This document shows positions 1-10,605 of a stretch of 64,000 nucleotides of DNA, in pieces. The notes below the pieces were generated by a model. That model had not been told where the DNA came from. It did no database searches and worked only from the letters and a program-made list of their open reading frames with translations. The translations under genes and the position numbers were made by a program. Position 1 is the first letter of the stretch; every line of letters starts with the position of its first letter. Origin of the DNA: Lathyrus oleraceus (lineage: Eukaryota; Streptophyta; Magnoliopsida; Fabales; Fabaceae); NCBI RefSeq assembly GCF_024323335.1, contig NC_066585.1, positions 345,159,846 to 345,223,845 of the forward strand. Direction: 5' to 3'.

Positions 1-130
1 ATATGAGTAACGACAGTCTTCATGTAATCATGGCGAAAGATAATTGAATATGAAAACGACCCCAAATTTTATCCACTGAGATATATGGAAGAGATAAGAA
101 GACATCTAGGCCAGGATAAGACACAAGATC

Positions 131-440
131 GTTATCAACTCGAGAGTTGATGCTTAGATCAAACGAGAAAGGATTATCATCAACTCAAGAGTTGATGCTT
201 AGATCAAACGGAAAAGGATCATTGTCAACTTGAGAGTTGATTCTTAAATAAAACAGGAAAGGATCATCGTCAACTCGAGAGTTGATGTTTAGATTAAACA
301 AGAGATGATCGTCATCAACTCGAGAGGTGATGCTTAGATTAAAATGGATAGACCATCGTTAACTCGTAAGTCGATGCTTAGATCAAACATGAAAGGATCT
401 TTGACAACTCGAAAGCATATTCTTAGATCAAGGATAAGGA
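131..440. repeat. 45-bp tandem minisatellite, about 7 copies
   Basis: The word TCAACT recurs at 135, 180, 225, 270, 315, about 360 and about 405, an exact 45-bp period, with decay at the right end. Most units contain TCAACTC-GA-GAGTTGA, a 7-bp inverted repeat with a 2-nt spacer, followed by GATGCTTAGATCAAAC. It lies beyond the 3' side of the minus-strand Ogre integrase at 2881-3615 and is probably part of that element's tandem-repeat-rich 3' tail. The 330 bases to its right (441-771) show nothing I can identify. Confidence 0.9.
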
Positions 441-771
441 GATCTATGTCACCTCTATTAGAGGAAGACGACTAATCTAGATGGGGGATGAATAGATCCC
501 AAGTTAAAAAACTTTACAGAAATTCTGTTGAAAATTTTAACGGTTAGCGGAAGTGAGCCAAATAAAATCGTCTAAATCGAACCGCTATCGAGAAGCTCGA
601 ATATGAGTATATGAAAACCAATTGATGATAATGATAGACAAATTAATCAATATGTTTAAGAAAAAAATCGTTTAAATGATATAGCTAAAGGTGGGGGCTA
701 TTTCCAATGACGAAATACACAAAAACTTAATTGGGGAAAATTATCGAACACCTTGTTTGCAATCAGTTTCT

Positions 772-1193
772 TCTCTATCTTTCTTATCCATCAATATCGA
801 ATCACCAACGTTCTTCTACTTCTTCGACGATTCTCCACAAAGCCACCAGACGCATAAAGCCGCCATAAAATGTATGGAGTCTCCAAACTAAGAACGCCCA
901 CAACTCGAAATTTCGAATTGCGCCTCCGTTATCATTCAATGTTGTGTTGTCCCTCACTGTCCTTTGATGTCACTGCAACACTTTTTTTAGATTTTTTTCT
1001 TTTTGTTTTCTATGATTTGAGTTGCTATTGTATCATCTGATATTTAATAGATGGTATTGGCTTCTATTGTAAACAAAATGCTTAACAATTGTTTGTTTTG
1101 TTTGTTGGTGTTTGTTAAATTGTATGAACTAAAACTCATTGAGTTTTCTACAACTTTGAAGTTGAATATCGTTAACTACTTTGCTGGAGAATG
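772..1193. repeat. Dispersed ~420-bp repeat, copy 1 (partner 7823-8253)
   Basis: This stretch matches 7823-8253 in direct orientation over its whole length, with many substitutions and small indels. Landmarks such as TTGCTATTGTATCATCTG and CTACAACTTTGAAGTT occur in both. Both copies stop at nearly the same place, after GTTAACTACTT. The second copy lies just upstream of a broken IST1-family exon, so the shared piece may be the leader or first intron of that gene, carried by a transposon. In this copy no IST1 exon follows; the Ogre minisatellite begins instead. Confidence 0.75.
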
Positions 1194-1204
1194 AGAATAA
1201 AAGG

Positions 1205-1990
1205 TGATTGTCCCTAGCAACGGTTGGGGAGAAAGATAATGGTGATTCCTAGCAACGGCTGGAACACCTAACTCTGACGGGGAGTTCTAAATTCAGTGAT
1301 GATTTCTAGCAATGGCTCAAATACCTAAGTTTGTAGGGAGAAAAAAGGTTCAGTGATGATTCCTAACAACGGCTGGAATACCTGACTCTATGGAAAAAGA
1401 AGTCGTTCAACAAAGATTCCTAGCAACAGCTGGAATACCTGACTTAATTAGGGATATAAACCCAAATGGTTTAGCGATGATTCCTAGCAATTGCTAGAAA
1501 TGCCTGACTCTGTTTAGGAAACCAGAAGTTTAACAATGATTCCTAGCAATAAATGGAATACCTGACATCTGTTGGGGAGATAAAACAATTCATTGACGAT
1601 TCTTAGCAACGGCTAGAATACCTGACTCTACTGAGGAAACAAGAAGTTCAACGAAGATTCTTAGAAATAGATAGAATACCTAAATTATGCTAGGGAAACC
1701 AGAAGTTCAAAGATGATTCTTAGCAACGACTATAAATATCTGACTCGGATGGGGATACAAAACCAAAGGGCTCAGTGATGATTCCTAGCAACGGCTAGAA
1801 ATACCTAACTCTTATCGGTAAAACCTGAGAGAGAACAATGAAGTTCAGTGACGATTCCTAGCGACGATTGGACAACCTGACTCTACTTGGGGAGAAATAT
1901 TTGGAATGCAAATTTATTTTACTAGGGAAAACCCTAACAACAGCTAGGAAGTTCCGAAATGTGACAAGGACAAAACCCTTGCAACGGCTG
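1205..1990. repeat. 57-60-bp tandem repeat, about 12 copies (Ogre 3' tail)
   Basis: The core GATTCCTAGCAACGGCTGGA recurs at about 1248, 1305, 1362, 1419, 1483, 1542, 1602, 1660, 1719, 1784 and 1857, spaced mostly 57-60 bp. Copies are diverged, and spacing stretches to 64-73 bp in places. Tandem subrepeats between pol and the 3' LTR are a known property of legume Ogre elements. Its position downstream of the minus-strand integrase at 2881-3615 fits that. Confidence 0.85.
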
Positions 1991-2880
1991 GGACTGTCAG
2001 AATTTTAAGGAATTTTAATTGAGTAAGATTTGAATATGAATCACAGAGGATACTCATGATGCAATTTTATGTATGTGAGATACAAATGCAAGTTTTGTAA
2101 GTTATGCCAAGTATGATTGGGATCTGCGGGGGATAATTTGTTAGGAATGCCAATGATGATTGGGCTTGGAAATTACTTGGGGAGAAGAAAATGACTTTCC
2201 GACATCGGAGAATGGACCTTCTGATGTATTTTCTTTTACTGGGGATCCTTCTGTTGAGTAGTTTATGATTGGGCCAAATCCAATGGGATTTATGGCGTTG
2301 CGGCATTGAGGTATACCAATCATGTTGGACTTTGGTTACTTTTGGGATACTTTAGAAAGAGAAGTAATTTCGATGTATTCCCTTAAAATTTTGTTTCGCT
2401 TTTTTAGTAAAAGTTTTTTTTACCTAAAATATTCTATTATAAGGTCAATTAAAGAAAAGTCATTCTTCACAAACAAAGCAGAAAAAGTACAAGTACTGCA
2501 CACGTATGATGGAATCGATGTTTATTGATAAAATGATCCCAATAATGGGTGATTTGTACAAGGAAGCAATTTCTAAAAGAGGTGATTTCAAAAAGAAATT
2601 GAAAAACTATAATAACAATAGAAATAGCTCGGATTTCATCTAAGTTCCAACTCAGCTATAGTCCTTACGCCCTTATATCTTGCTTCAGAAGGAAAATGAT
2701 TGGATTGACTCGCTGAGGAGTGTAGAAGATTTTTCATGGAATGCAGTCTCTCGCTTTCATTAATCCCTAATTTTTTCTTAGACCATCCTTTCGGGTTTTT
2801 AGTCTACCGGGATACCCATTTATGCATAAGTCGCCCTTTCGATTTTCAACTTATTAGATTTTTTTTTCTCTTTTTCTTCT
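1991..2880 (-). mobile_element. Ogre 3' untranslated region, minus strand
   Basis: Noncoding stretch between the integrase stop codon (2881) and the minisatellite. Parts of 2736-2880 resemble 5940-6060, which lies in the same position relative to another integrase remnant, so both are copies of an Ogre 3' region. Small ORFs here carry no recognisable domain. Confidence 0.6.
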
Positions 2881-3615
2881 TCATGCGTAGTATTTTTTTA
2901 CTACATCCGCGTTCACGAGGGACGGAATATCTTCACCATCCATAGTTGGAAGGATTAAGGCCCCTCCATAGAAAACATTTCTTATAATATACGGGCCTTC
3001 GTAGCTTGGCGTCCATTTGCCCCTAGGGTCAGTATGAATCGGTAGAATCTTCTTCAAGACTAAGTCTTCAGCTTTGAGGTTGCGAGGAAAGACCTTCTTG
3101 TCATGGGCCCTCTTTATTATCTTTTGGTATATCTAGCCATGAAAAATGGCTTCCAAACAATTCTCATCAATGAGGTTCAGTTGGTTAAATCAGGCTTGCA
3201 CCCACTCGGCTTCGTCAAGCTTGACGTCAATCAAAATCCTTAAAGAAGTAATCTCCATTTTAACAGGAAGGAATACATCCATGCCATACACAAGAGAGAA
3301 GGGGGTTTCCCAGGTACATATGGAGGTACGGTATCCATGCAATGCGAAGGGGGCATTTTGTTCCAATCTTTGTCGGTCTCTACCATCTTCTGCATAATTT
3401 TTCTTGATATTTTTGTTAGCTGCCTCAACAACTCCGTTCATCTTTGGCCGATAAGGCGATGAATTATGATGCTCGATTTTGAAGCTTTGGCAAAGCTCCT
3501 TCATCATCTTGTTATTGAGGTTAGATTCATTATCAGTAATGATCTTGTTGGGGACCCCATAACAGCAGATGATTTCTTCAACCTCTAGCTTATTATTTTC
3601 GTTTTTTTCTTTCAT
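2881..3615 (-). pseudogene. Ogre/Tat Ty3-gypsy integrase, C-terminal part
   Basis: Read on the minus strand this is the second half of a retroviral-type integrase. It shows YGVPNKIITDNESNL (second catalytic Asp) and SPYRPKMNGVVEAANK (catalytic Glu), then ALHGYRTS, PFSLVYGM and the C-terminal block VLKKILPIHTDPRGKW followed by SYEGPY. It ends with KKYYA and a TGA at 2881-2883. At least two in-frame stops interrupt it after position 3190; both sit where the family has Arg or Gln, consistent with C-to-T change. The HHCC zinc domain, first catalytic Asp, RT and RNase H are absent: homology stops near 3615, where an LTR of another Ogre copy begins. The family assignment rests on Tat/Ogre-specific wording such as NLNNKMMKELC and is firm. 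Confidence 0.9.
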
Positions 3616-3619
3616 TATT

Positions 3620-5560
3620 TTTCAAATCTTCCATCAATCATATCTCTCTCATTTCTCAACCATTTTTCATGAAATAAATATCAAAAATTCTTAGAAAATG
3701 TAAGGAATACAATGGTACGATAGGTTTTAGCTAATACTCAAAGATGAAGATGCACGAAGGCCAAAACCAGAACTGGAAATTTAGGTTCCATGCAACTTAA
3801 ATTCAGATAAACAACAAGATAAATGGCGTGTTAGTTAATGATCAACCTCAACACAATAAATGCTACATATTTGCTTCAGAAATCACATGGAAATGATGCA
3901 TGTATAGTGAGTTTCAAAGTGAAAGAATACACCTATTAGAGCAAGGTCCAATGCCTCTTCAATACCACTTCCAGCTACTGTTTGAAGCTTCTCCTAATGC
4001 TTATTAACTCCCTAAAGGTGATTGGAACCCTTGGTTGGCAGAATGCACGAGCAAGATGGGAGAAATGGAAGTTAAGGTTAAAAGCTTGCAAAAATGATGT
4101 TTTTCTTAGTGAGCTTGGTGTGTGGATAATTGAGGCTTTATCCTCTATTTATAGTTATACTTTGGGGTTCAAGAAGCTTCAGATATCATAAAATAATTGT
4201 GGCTTGTACTGGTTTGCTTGCTTGGTTGGTTCTTGCACAAAACACCAAGTGGGAAGCATGGCAAAAGCATGAGGTACATGAAGTGTTTTGTTGACCTTTT
4301 TCTGATGTGTATGACTTGACTTGAGGTTTAGAGTTGGTATGTCTCAGAAACAAATCCATTTGGGAGCTCAATGGTACTTAATGTTGGGTTAAAGTCACTT
4401 TACACAAATGGAAGTGTAACCTTTATGCCAAAAATGGAATGATTCATTGTGTAATGACTTGGTTGCTTGGATAATGGCTCAAAACTGTGTGTGATCTTCT
4501 GATTAGAGTGAGATTTAGAAGCAAGATAGCTTGCAAAGTAAGATTATGTAGCTTTGCCTCAAGTCTGCATGATGAACTTGCCATGAAAATGACCCAAAAT
4601 TCAGATTTGGAGAGCCAACTTCATCTCTTAGAAACTCCTAGCTCAAATATGATAATTTCATGCTCTTGGACTTTTTGAATATCTAAGACCATCCTCTACA
4701 ACTTTCATGTTGGGATTTTTCCTTGAACCAATGTGGATCATGGTGAAAAATGATGATAAAGTAAGTCACTTTTTGAAGGCAAATTTGGCTGAAATTTTTT
4801 CTAAGTGTTTTGAATTTTATGGTACCAACTTCATGGCTTCTTAACTTGAAATCCTTGCATTTTTGGGGAATCAATCATCAAGGATAAAGTTGAAGTATGA
4901 AGTAAGGCCTCTAATCTGATAATTGGAGCAAAGAAAATGCTGGCTTGGATCACAAGTTATAGCCTTGGAAAGTTCGGTACTTGATCAAGTGCATCCATCA
5001 ACCATATTTTCATGATCCTTGAGTTGAGAAGTTCATGTTTGACCAAAAATGTCAAAAATCAAACTTTGACTTTGACTCAGTTGACTTTGTATCGGCTGAA
5101 TCCAATTCTTGCAATCTTTAATGAATGGAATCTCTTGGGCATATTGGATGATTTGAATGGATCACTTATGATGTGTTTGAAGTCTTTGAACCACACTTAA
5201 ATCTTTGAGATCATACCTTGGCTAAAAAGTCAACTAGTTGACTTTGGGTCAAAACCCTAGTTGAGGGTATCAGATGAACTTTGGCCTTGATGAATTTGAG
5301 ATGGAATGATCTTGAACTTGATTCTTGTTGATGGAAGTCACTTGATCACTTGGGAAGGGTGAGGAGTTTTAAATGTTGAAACTCATGCCAAGTCTTGATT
5401 GATTAATCTTTGAAAGCTCTTGGTGCAAAACCCTAGCTTAAGACAAATAAAGTAGAAAATATTTTTGTATTCTCAATAGGTTAGTAATGCAAAGATGCTA
5501 GATGTCATGCAAATGATTCAAATGATGGCGGCATCTTAGGGTTGAAATTTAGGGTATGAT
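3620..5560 (-). mobile_element. Ogre-type LTR, minus strand, partial
   Basis: On the minus strand the LTR begins near 5560 with TATCATACCCTAAATTTCAA and CCCTAAGATGCC, the counterpart of TGTAAGACCCCAATTTTGAC at the start of the intact Ogre LTRs at 24079 and 34581. A TATA-like box, CTATAAATAG on the minus strand, sits at 4145-4154, as it does in the LTRs at 25593 and 36095. The body has the same style of U3 sequence as 62.7-64.0 kb. The 3' end is not recognisable; the sequence runs into the integrase remnant near 3615. Exact borders are uncertain. Confidence 0.7.
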
Positions 5561-6180
5561 AGATTGATTCAAAAAATACATGTTCATTTCATTATTATTA
5601 TCGTATAAAAATAACAAGTTTACAAGCACGTCTCAGTTAACAAACGATGAAATTAAAAATGAAAATGATTGTCTAATGATCGCCAATGCTGAGAAAGCTC
5701 TCTCATGATTGATTCATTGTTTGATTGGCCTTTTCACCCACCCAAAGGTTAAGATTTATATGTTCACCATGGAAGGGACAGTATTTCAATGATTTGATAT
5801 TGGAACACCTGAGTCTTATTCTTCAATATCTTCTAACATTGGGTTCTCGACTTCTATCGCATTTAGAAGACTATCGTTGATTCTTCTTCTCTTTTTGTTT
5901 TGGAGAAGGCTCGTGTCTTGCAGTCTTTTTTCCTTTTTTTTAAATCCATAACTTTTTCCTGGAATTCTCTTTTGAGTTTTAAGTCCAACAGGATGACTCC
6001 ATTTTTTTCCTAAGCCTCCCTTTCAGGTTTTCGACTTAGCGGTCTCTTTTTCTCTTTTGTTTTTTTAGGCATAATATTTTTTTGATTGCCTTGGAGTTCA
6101 CATGGAGTGAATATTCTTATCCATCATTATAAGAATTAAAGCTCCACCTTGTTTTCTATAAAGTTTAGTTGGTCAATCTT
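5561..6180 (-). mobile_element. Ogre 3' untranslated region and integrase tail remnant
   Basis: Adjoins the start of the minus-strand LTR at 5560. Positions 6065-6180 are a badly decayed copy of the integrase C-terminal coding segment seen at 2885-2970: the complements of the GGGALILPTMDGE and ADVVKKYY words are traceable. 5940-6060 matches the following untranslated region. With the LTR it forms the 3' end of an older Ogre copy. Confidence 0.65.
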
Positions 6181-6744
6181 TCTTTGGTTAAACTCTTGTG
6201 GTTGAGTAATGGTGTCATGATGCCCCATATTTACAGCTAGTCGTTTATTGATTTTCTCTTTTTTCCATAAAAGATTGCAAGGTTGTCAAAAAGTCTCATA
6301 CTTTCTCATTCCATCAGCTGACTTCGTGTTTTAGAGTTTCTTGTCTTAGAGCAAATTCTTTTGACTTGAGAGAATGAGTTCAGTATGAGTGCGGAAGACC
6401 ACTTGGCTTATATCTGGTGGGTGACGATATGGTATGCATTAAGTATGAGAGTTTTTTTAATTAATGCAATGTAAAACCATGTGTGGGCTCAAGAAATTGT
6501 GTATTTGGAATCATACGAGTAATTGGACAACAGAACAACCTATATTGAAAGGCTCCTTACTATTGGATATTTATAAGTTTCTCTACCCAACCCCTCACAA
6601 AGGTTAGCTATAAGGTTTTGTTTGTTTAAGAATAAAACCTAAGGTCATAGACCTCATTTGGAATTTAACCATGATTATGGGTTAACCAATTCATGGTAAA
6701 ATCTCAAATGATGTCCTTTAGGAAGAGCCTTCGTATAGACCTAA
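6181..6744. other. Unassigned noncoding DNA
   Basis: No coding signal on either strand and no repeat unit I can recognise. It may be further decayed Ogre pol, since it continues leftwards into an integrase remnant. It ends at TAA immediately before the CACTA terminus. Confidence 0.4.
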
Positions 6745-7040
6745 CACTACAACAAAAAGCGCATTTTACCTCGAATAAAAAAGAGATCTTACATCGGTTT
6801 CACAAGCGAGGTAACGAATGACATCATGAAAAGTGCACACTTTACCTTTCGATTTTATAAAACTCGACGGATATGTGTAAAGGTCATGGTTTAGATCCCC
6901 AGAGAGACCTTTTTGGAATTATGAAATGGAGAAAACACATGTTTCCTCGGTTTTGGCATTTCACCGACGAATATACCATATTTTCACCTTGGTTATCTCA
7001 TAAAACCGATGGGTAAAACAATTTTGAGATTATTAAATAT
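6745..7040 (+). mobile_element. CACTA (En/Spm) transposon terminus with subterminal repeats
   Basis: Begins CACTACAACAAAAAGCGCAT at 6745, the standard start of plant CACTA elements, preceded by TAA, a possible 3-bp target duplication. The next 280 bases hold short diverged subterminal motifs in both orientations: CATCGGTTTCAC, GCGAGGTAA, CCTCGGTTTTGGC, CACCGACGAA, ACCTTGGTTATC and AAACCGATGGG. The matching inverted end (…TTGTAGTG) was not found to the right, so the other terminus is lost or hidden by later insertions. No transposase ORF is visible. Confidence 0.75.
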
Positions 7041-7822
7041 AATGAGACATATAAATTCTCAAAATTGGTTAGAAACATAACTATATGAACAATTATGTTA
7101 TATTTTAAGAACAACTTACATTGATTTGTGATTTTGAAGCATCATGTAACTCATCATTCATCTCACGCTCTTTTATAGTTAAAACATCTTCAATGTTCCA
7201 AATTATTTATTCAACACTTTCTTTTCTACTAATTCATTCTTGAAAGCATAAAACTTGATGCTTTTAAAAATGAACAAATCTACTCTAATAATAAGAAACT
7301 TAATATCTACTAAATTTACTTTCATATCCTAATTAAAATTAATCTAATGGCTTTTTTTATGTCCTTGTAAGTCATTTCGAATATACAATTATGATAATGA
7401 CTCACTTAATTAAAAGGAACTTTAAATTTATCAAAATACCTTAATCACCATTTTAAAGTTAGTTTAAATTTCTTTCAGGTATTCAATGCAAAAATTAAGA
7501 GTCACACTTTAAATTAGACTTTGTTTTGGAAAAGACAGAGTTGTAAGTGCAATCAAAGGAAAATGGAAAAGTCACTTGGTTTCAAAATTTGAAAAGCAGA
7601 GGCAAGATAGTAAGGGTCGATGGTAAACACATTCACAAGGGTTCCTTATATTTCTATACTCTTCTTATCTTTATATTCTCTTTCTTTTTCGTAATTCCCT
7701 CCCGATTGCATAAAGGTCACACTGAAAAAGAAAGTTCACTATTTGAATGGACGACATGCATAATGAGAGCATGTTGTTACGCATTGTTGGGTTAGGGAAT
7801 AACGGAAGCACAAACAACTCCT
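7041..7822 (+). mobile_element. Probable interior of the CACTA-like element
   Basis: AT-rich, with no transposase domain. A short ORF at 7547-7795 and overlapping minus-strand ORFs show no known domain and are probably chance. Assigned to the element only because it lies between its terminus and the captured gene fragments. Confidence 0.35.
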
Positions 7823-8253
7823 CTTCTGTATCTTTCTTATCCATCCATATTGAATCACCAACATTTTTCTTCTTCTTCGACGGTGCCACTTCCAACAAGC
7901 CACCAGACACACAAATCCGTCAGTAAACGTACAAAGTCGCCAAACCAAGAACGCCCAAGACCACCACACCACAACTTGAAATTTCAAATTGCGCTTCCAT
8001 CATCATTCAATGTCGTGTTGTCCTTCGTTGCCGCTGCAACACTTTTTGTTGATTTGTTTTCTTTTTGTTTGCTATGATTTGATTTGCTATTGTATCATCT
8101 GCTATTTAATATATGGTATTGGCTTCTACTATAAAGAAAATGCTTAACAATTATTTCTTTTTTTAGTTTGTGTTTGTTAAATTGTATAAACTAAAAGTCA
8201 TTGAGTTTTTCTACAACTTTGAAGTTTAATACTGTTAACTACTTCGTGGAGGT
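7823..8253. repeat. Dispersed ~430-bp repeat, copy 2 (partner 772-1193)
   Basis: Direct-orientation copy of 772-1193, sharing CTTTCTTATCCATC, CATCATTCAATGT, ATGATTTGA and CTACAACTTTGAAGTT among others. About 140 bases further right the exon-like IST1 fragment begins, so this may represent its 5' leader or intron. The two copies have different flanks on both sides. Confidence 0.75.
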
Positions 8254-8389
8254 TGACTTGGTATTTCCATGCTACTACAGTGATTATTTTGCCTATTGTT
8301 TGTTTGGTCTTAGATTTTTGTATGCGGATGTGTAATGTTTGACACATGTTGTGTCTAAATATTCCTCAATTGATGTACTTAAACTGTTT

Positions 8390-8723
8390 CAAATCTATTA
8401 CAATGAACTCCCCAAGGAATGCATGGAAGCTATAACATCTCTGATTATTGCTACTGCAAGATTTTATGATCTACCAGCATTAGGCGACCATCCGTAAATA
8501 CTTCAAGAGGGATACAGAAACTCCCTAGAATGTTATGTCAATCAAGAGGTCACTCATAGTTATTTTATATCATTACAATTATACATATTTATGACTTACT
8601 CCTGAAATGACTTATTAAATTACTAATTGTCAGTTTTCTGCAAATTTGAATCCAAAGTCTATTACCTTGGAGAAAAAGGTTCGCTTGATGCAAAAGTTTT
8701 CTGCAGAGTTTTCAATAAAGTGA
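8390..8723 (+). pseudogene. IST1-family (Vps4 regulator) gene fragment, two exons
   Basis: Reading the frame of GAATGC at 8417 gives LPKECMEAITSLIIATARFY, then DLPAL, then RNSLECYVNQE. A GT donor follows at 8549-8550 and an AG acceptor at 8632-8633, and the frame resumes with FSANLNPKSITLEKK and VRLMQKFSAEFSIK. This order matches the IST1 domain of proteins regulating the Vps4 ATPase in ESCRT-III/multivesicular-body sorting. The 85-bp intron is retained, so it was copied from genomic DNA, not from mRNA. One in-frame TAA lies in the first exon, and the fragment ends at TGA (8721) where the family has Trp. Both halves of the full gene are missing. It is not functional. A 14-3-3 fragment follows 70 bases later. 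Identification is from memory of the family pattern. Confidence 0.7.
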
Positions 8724-8790
8724 CAAATAACTTGGTTTGATAATTTTTTAATAAATTTTATATTGCTTTCGATAATAACTTGGTTTTGGA

Positions 8791-8880
8791 AGTGGTTATA
8801 CTTCCTCCAGAGATTCTAATGTTTTTTACCTTAAGATGAATGGAGATTACCACATGTACCTCGCTAACTTTAAAATGATC
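8791..8880 (+). pseudogene. 14-3-3 protein exon fragment
   Basis: One frame reads SGYTSSRDSNVFYLKM followed by NGDYHMYLANFK. This is the conserved 14-3-3 segment around helices 4-5, which normally reads …[23 protein letters not shown]. Only about 30 codons are recognisable. Upstream sequence back to the IST1 fragment and downstream sequence to 9135 show no more of the gene. Orientation is the same as the IST1 fragment, but the two proteins are unrelated, which suggests gene capture by a transposon. The short length lowers certainty, but the FYLKM.GDY..YLA.FK pattern is highly specific. Confidence 0.7.
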
Positions 8881-9135
8881 TTCTTAAATTTGTAACAAAT
8901 GAGTCTAACTTTTATAAACACAATTGATTTGTGTCGTCAAACTTCGAAACGTCAAATTTGGAAGCATAACAAGTTTAATTATATAATTTTTTAATAAATT
9001 TACTTTAATCTTAACAATGTGTTAATTAGTTATAGTATAAATTTTAAATAAATCAATTAATTGATTAAAAACGGATTATTATACCAATTATTCTTTTCTT
9101 AAATCGGTTTTCAAAAATCTTTTTTAAATTCACTC
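8881..9135. other. Unassigned AT-rich DNA
   Basis: No coding or repeat signal. It contains AAATCGGTTTTC near 9100, faintly like a CACTA subterminal motif, but no terminal CAAC…GTAGTG. It ends where the Ogre ORF1 remnant begins. Confidence 0.3.
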
Positions 9136-9139
9136 CATT

Positions 9140-10243
9140 ATATTGGGTACTATGTGGATATGGTCTGGATAGTAAAAAATCCAAACCATGAACAACCATA
9201 AAGACGAGTTGTTGGAAGGTTTTATTTTGTACGAAGGGGTTGAAGACGCTGACCTATTGAAGTAAATCAGACGAGCATGGACCCAAATTATAGAAAATAT
9301 TTTGGGAAAAGGAATTGTATAGTCAAGGGTCCCTACAAACAATGGGTAGGAGTACGAGTGCTTAAAATCATGCTTCCCTTCCTCATGAGGCACCTACACA
9401 ATCGATAGCCCTTGAATTAATGTTCGTCCCTGTAGAGGAAGTTGATGAACTCAAAGAAACTATCTTCCAATTCAAGAAAGAAAAAGAAGAGTTACAGATA
9501 AACTTCAATAGAGTGTCATGTGAAAAGAACTATTTAAATATAGAGTTGGAGTAGCATTCCAAACAACTCAAAGAAAGCAAAGAGATGACAGATGTTGAAG
9601 GGGCTAAGAAGAAGCGAGCGTCGGACGAGCTTAGTGCGGTTAGTTCAAGCCTCAAGACGTACAAAAGGGATCTAGACAATGCTTATCAACAAAGCTATGA
9701 GTGGAATAAGATATGGAGGAACTCTACGAAGGAACAGAAGGAAATGATAGAAGGATTTGAAGCTTAGATCCAAGTTCTCAAATCCACACTTAGGGAATAT
9801 CAAAAGTTTGCAGCCAACGAGAGGCATCTTAGGAAAGAAGCTAAGGAGGTTCTCTAGAGGCACCCCGCTGATTGGAAAGACGCTTTTAGAGAGCTCCAAG
9901 CTTCTGGGGAAAGGGAACGACAGCAAAGGAGGGACATTGAAGCCCAACTTTTGGCTCGTGAAGACGAACTAAGGCAAGCCTTGGAAATTATAACAACTCT
10001 CCATGGAGACAATAGGGCTTTGGACGATGCATGTTCACACTTTGCAGGTTTGTTCAGGGAAGCAGATAGGTTGGTAGACGAGCAAAGGGACCTGATCAGT
10101 CTACTTTGTCTAGTGTTATCATTCTGGGATAGAAGGTGCACCAACTTGATTGAGTTTGCTAATCGAATGGTGGTTGACATCCCGGAGCTCCTGAAGAAGG
10201 CCGATAACACCATCATAATTGCCAAAACTCCTTTGATATTTTG
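9140..10243 (+). pseudogene. Ogre ORF1 C-terminal part (coiled coil)
   Basis: The start aligns with the ORF1 of the nested Ogre (28817-30319): DELLEGFILYEG and IRRAWTQII correspond to NTLLEGLFYQEG and IVHAWHNVH. It continues as a Lys/Glu/Gln-rich, probably coiled-coil region (EELKETIFQFKKEKEEL, then long stretches rich in RELQASGERERQQRRDIEAQL). It ends IIIAKTPLIF before a TGA at 10242-10244. Several stops and at least one frameshift break it. ORF1 is the extra gene found upstream of gag in Ogre elements; its role is unknown. The N-terminal mobile-domain part is absent here. Confidence 0.7.
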
Positions 10244-10605
10244 AATCTTATCGATACTTGTAAGCTCATGTTGAGCGAATTTAAGAAAGATATAATTATG
10301 ATAGAGAAGTCAAAACGCCACCCGCGGTTGTTTGATTTCTATTTTGTACTTTGACTTTATTAATGAATAAAATGTTTCGCTTTTGAATAAATTTCGTCTA
10401 TATGTTTGAAGTGCTGGTAATAACTAATAAATTCAGATTCCTTGAAAATAAACTATCCAAAATATTTTTCGCATCCCATACATACGCATACATATACCCA
10501 CGTGAATTTACATCCATTGCTTACAAAAGAAATTCACCCTTTTCCATCTTCCTTCCAGACCTTTGAACGAGAAATCTGACTTCGTGATCTTCGTATCAAA
10601 CAAGA

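Noticed and set aside
131..440. Regular 45-bp spacing could suggest a CRISPR array
   Set aside because: The whole unit repeats with drift; there are no unique spacers, no cas genes, and the genome is plant nuclear.
3146..3397. Plus-strand 83-codon ORF
   Set aside because: Antisense shadow of the Ogre integrase at 2881-3615.
9130..9393. Minus-strand 87-codon ORF
   Set aside because: Antisense to the Ogre ORF1 remnant, whose words are recognisable on the plus strand.
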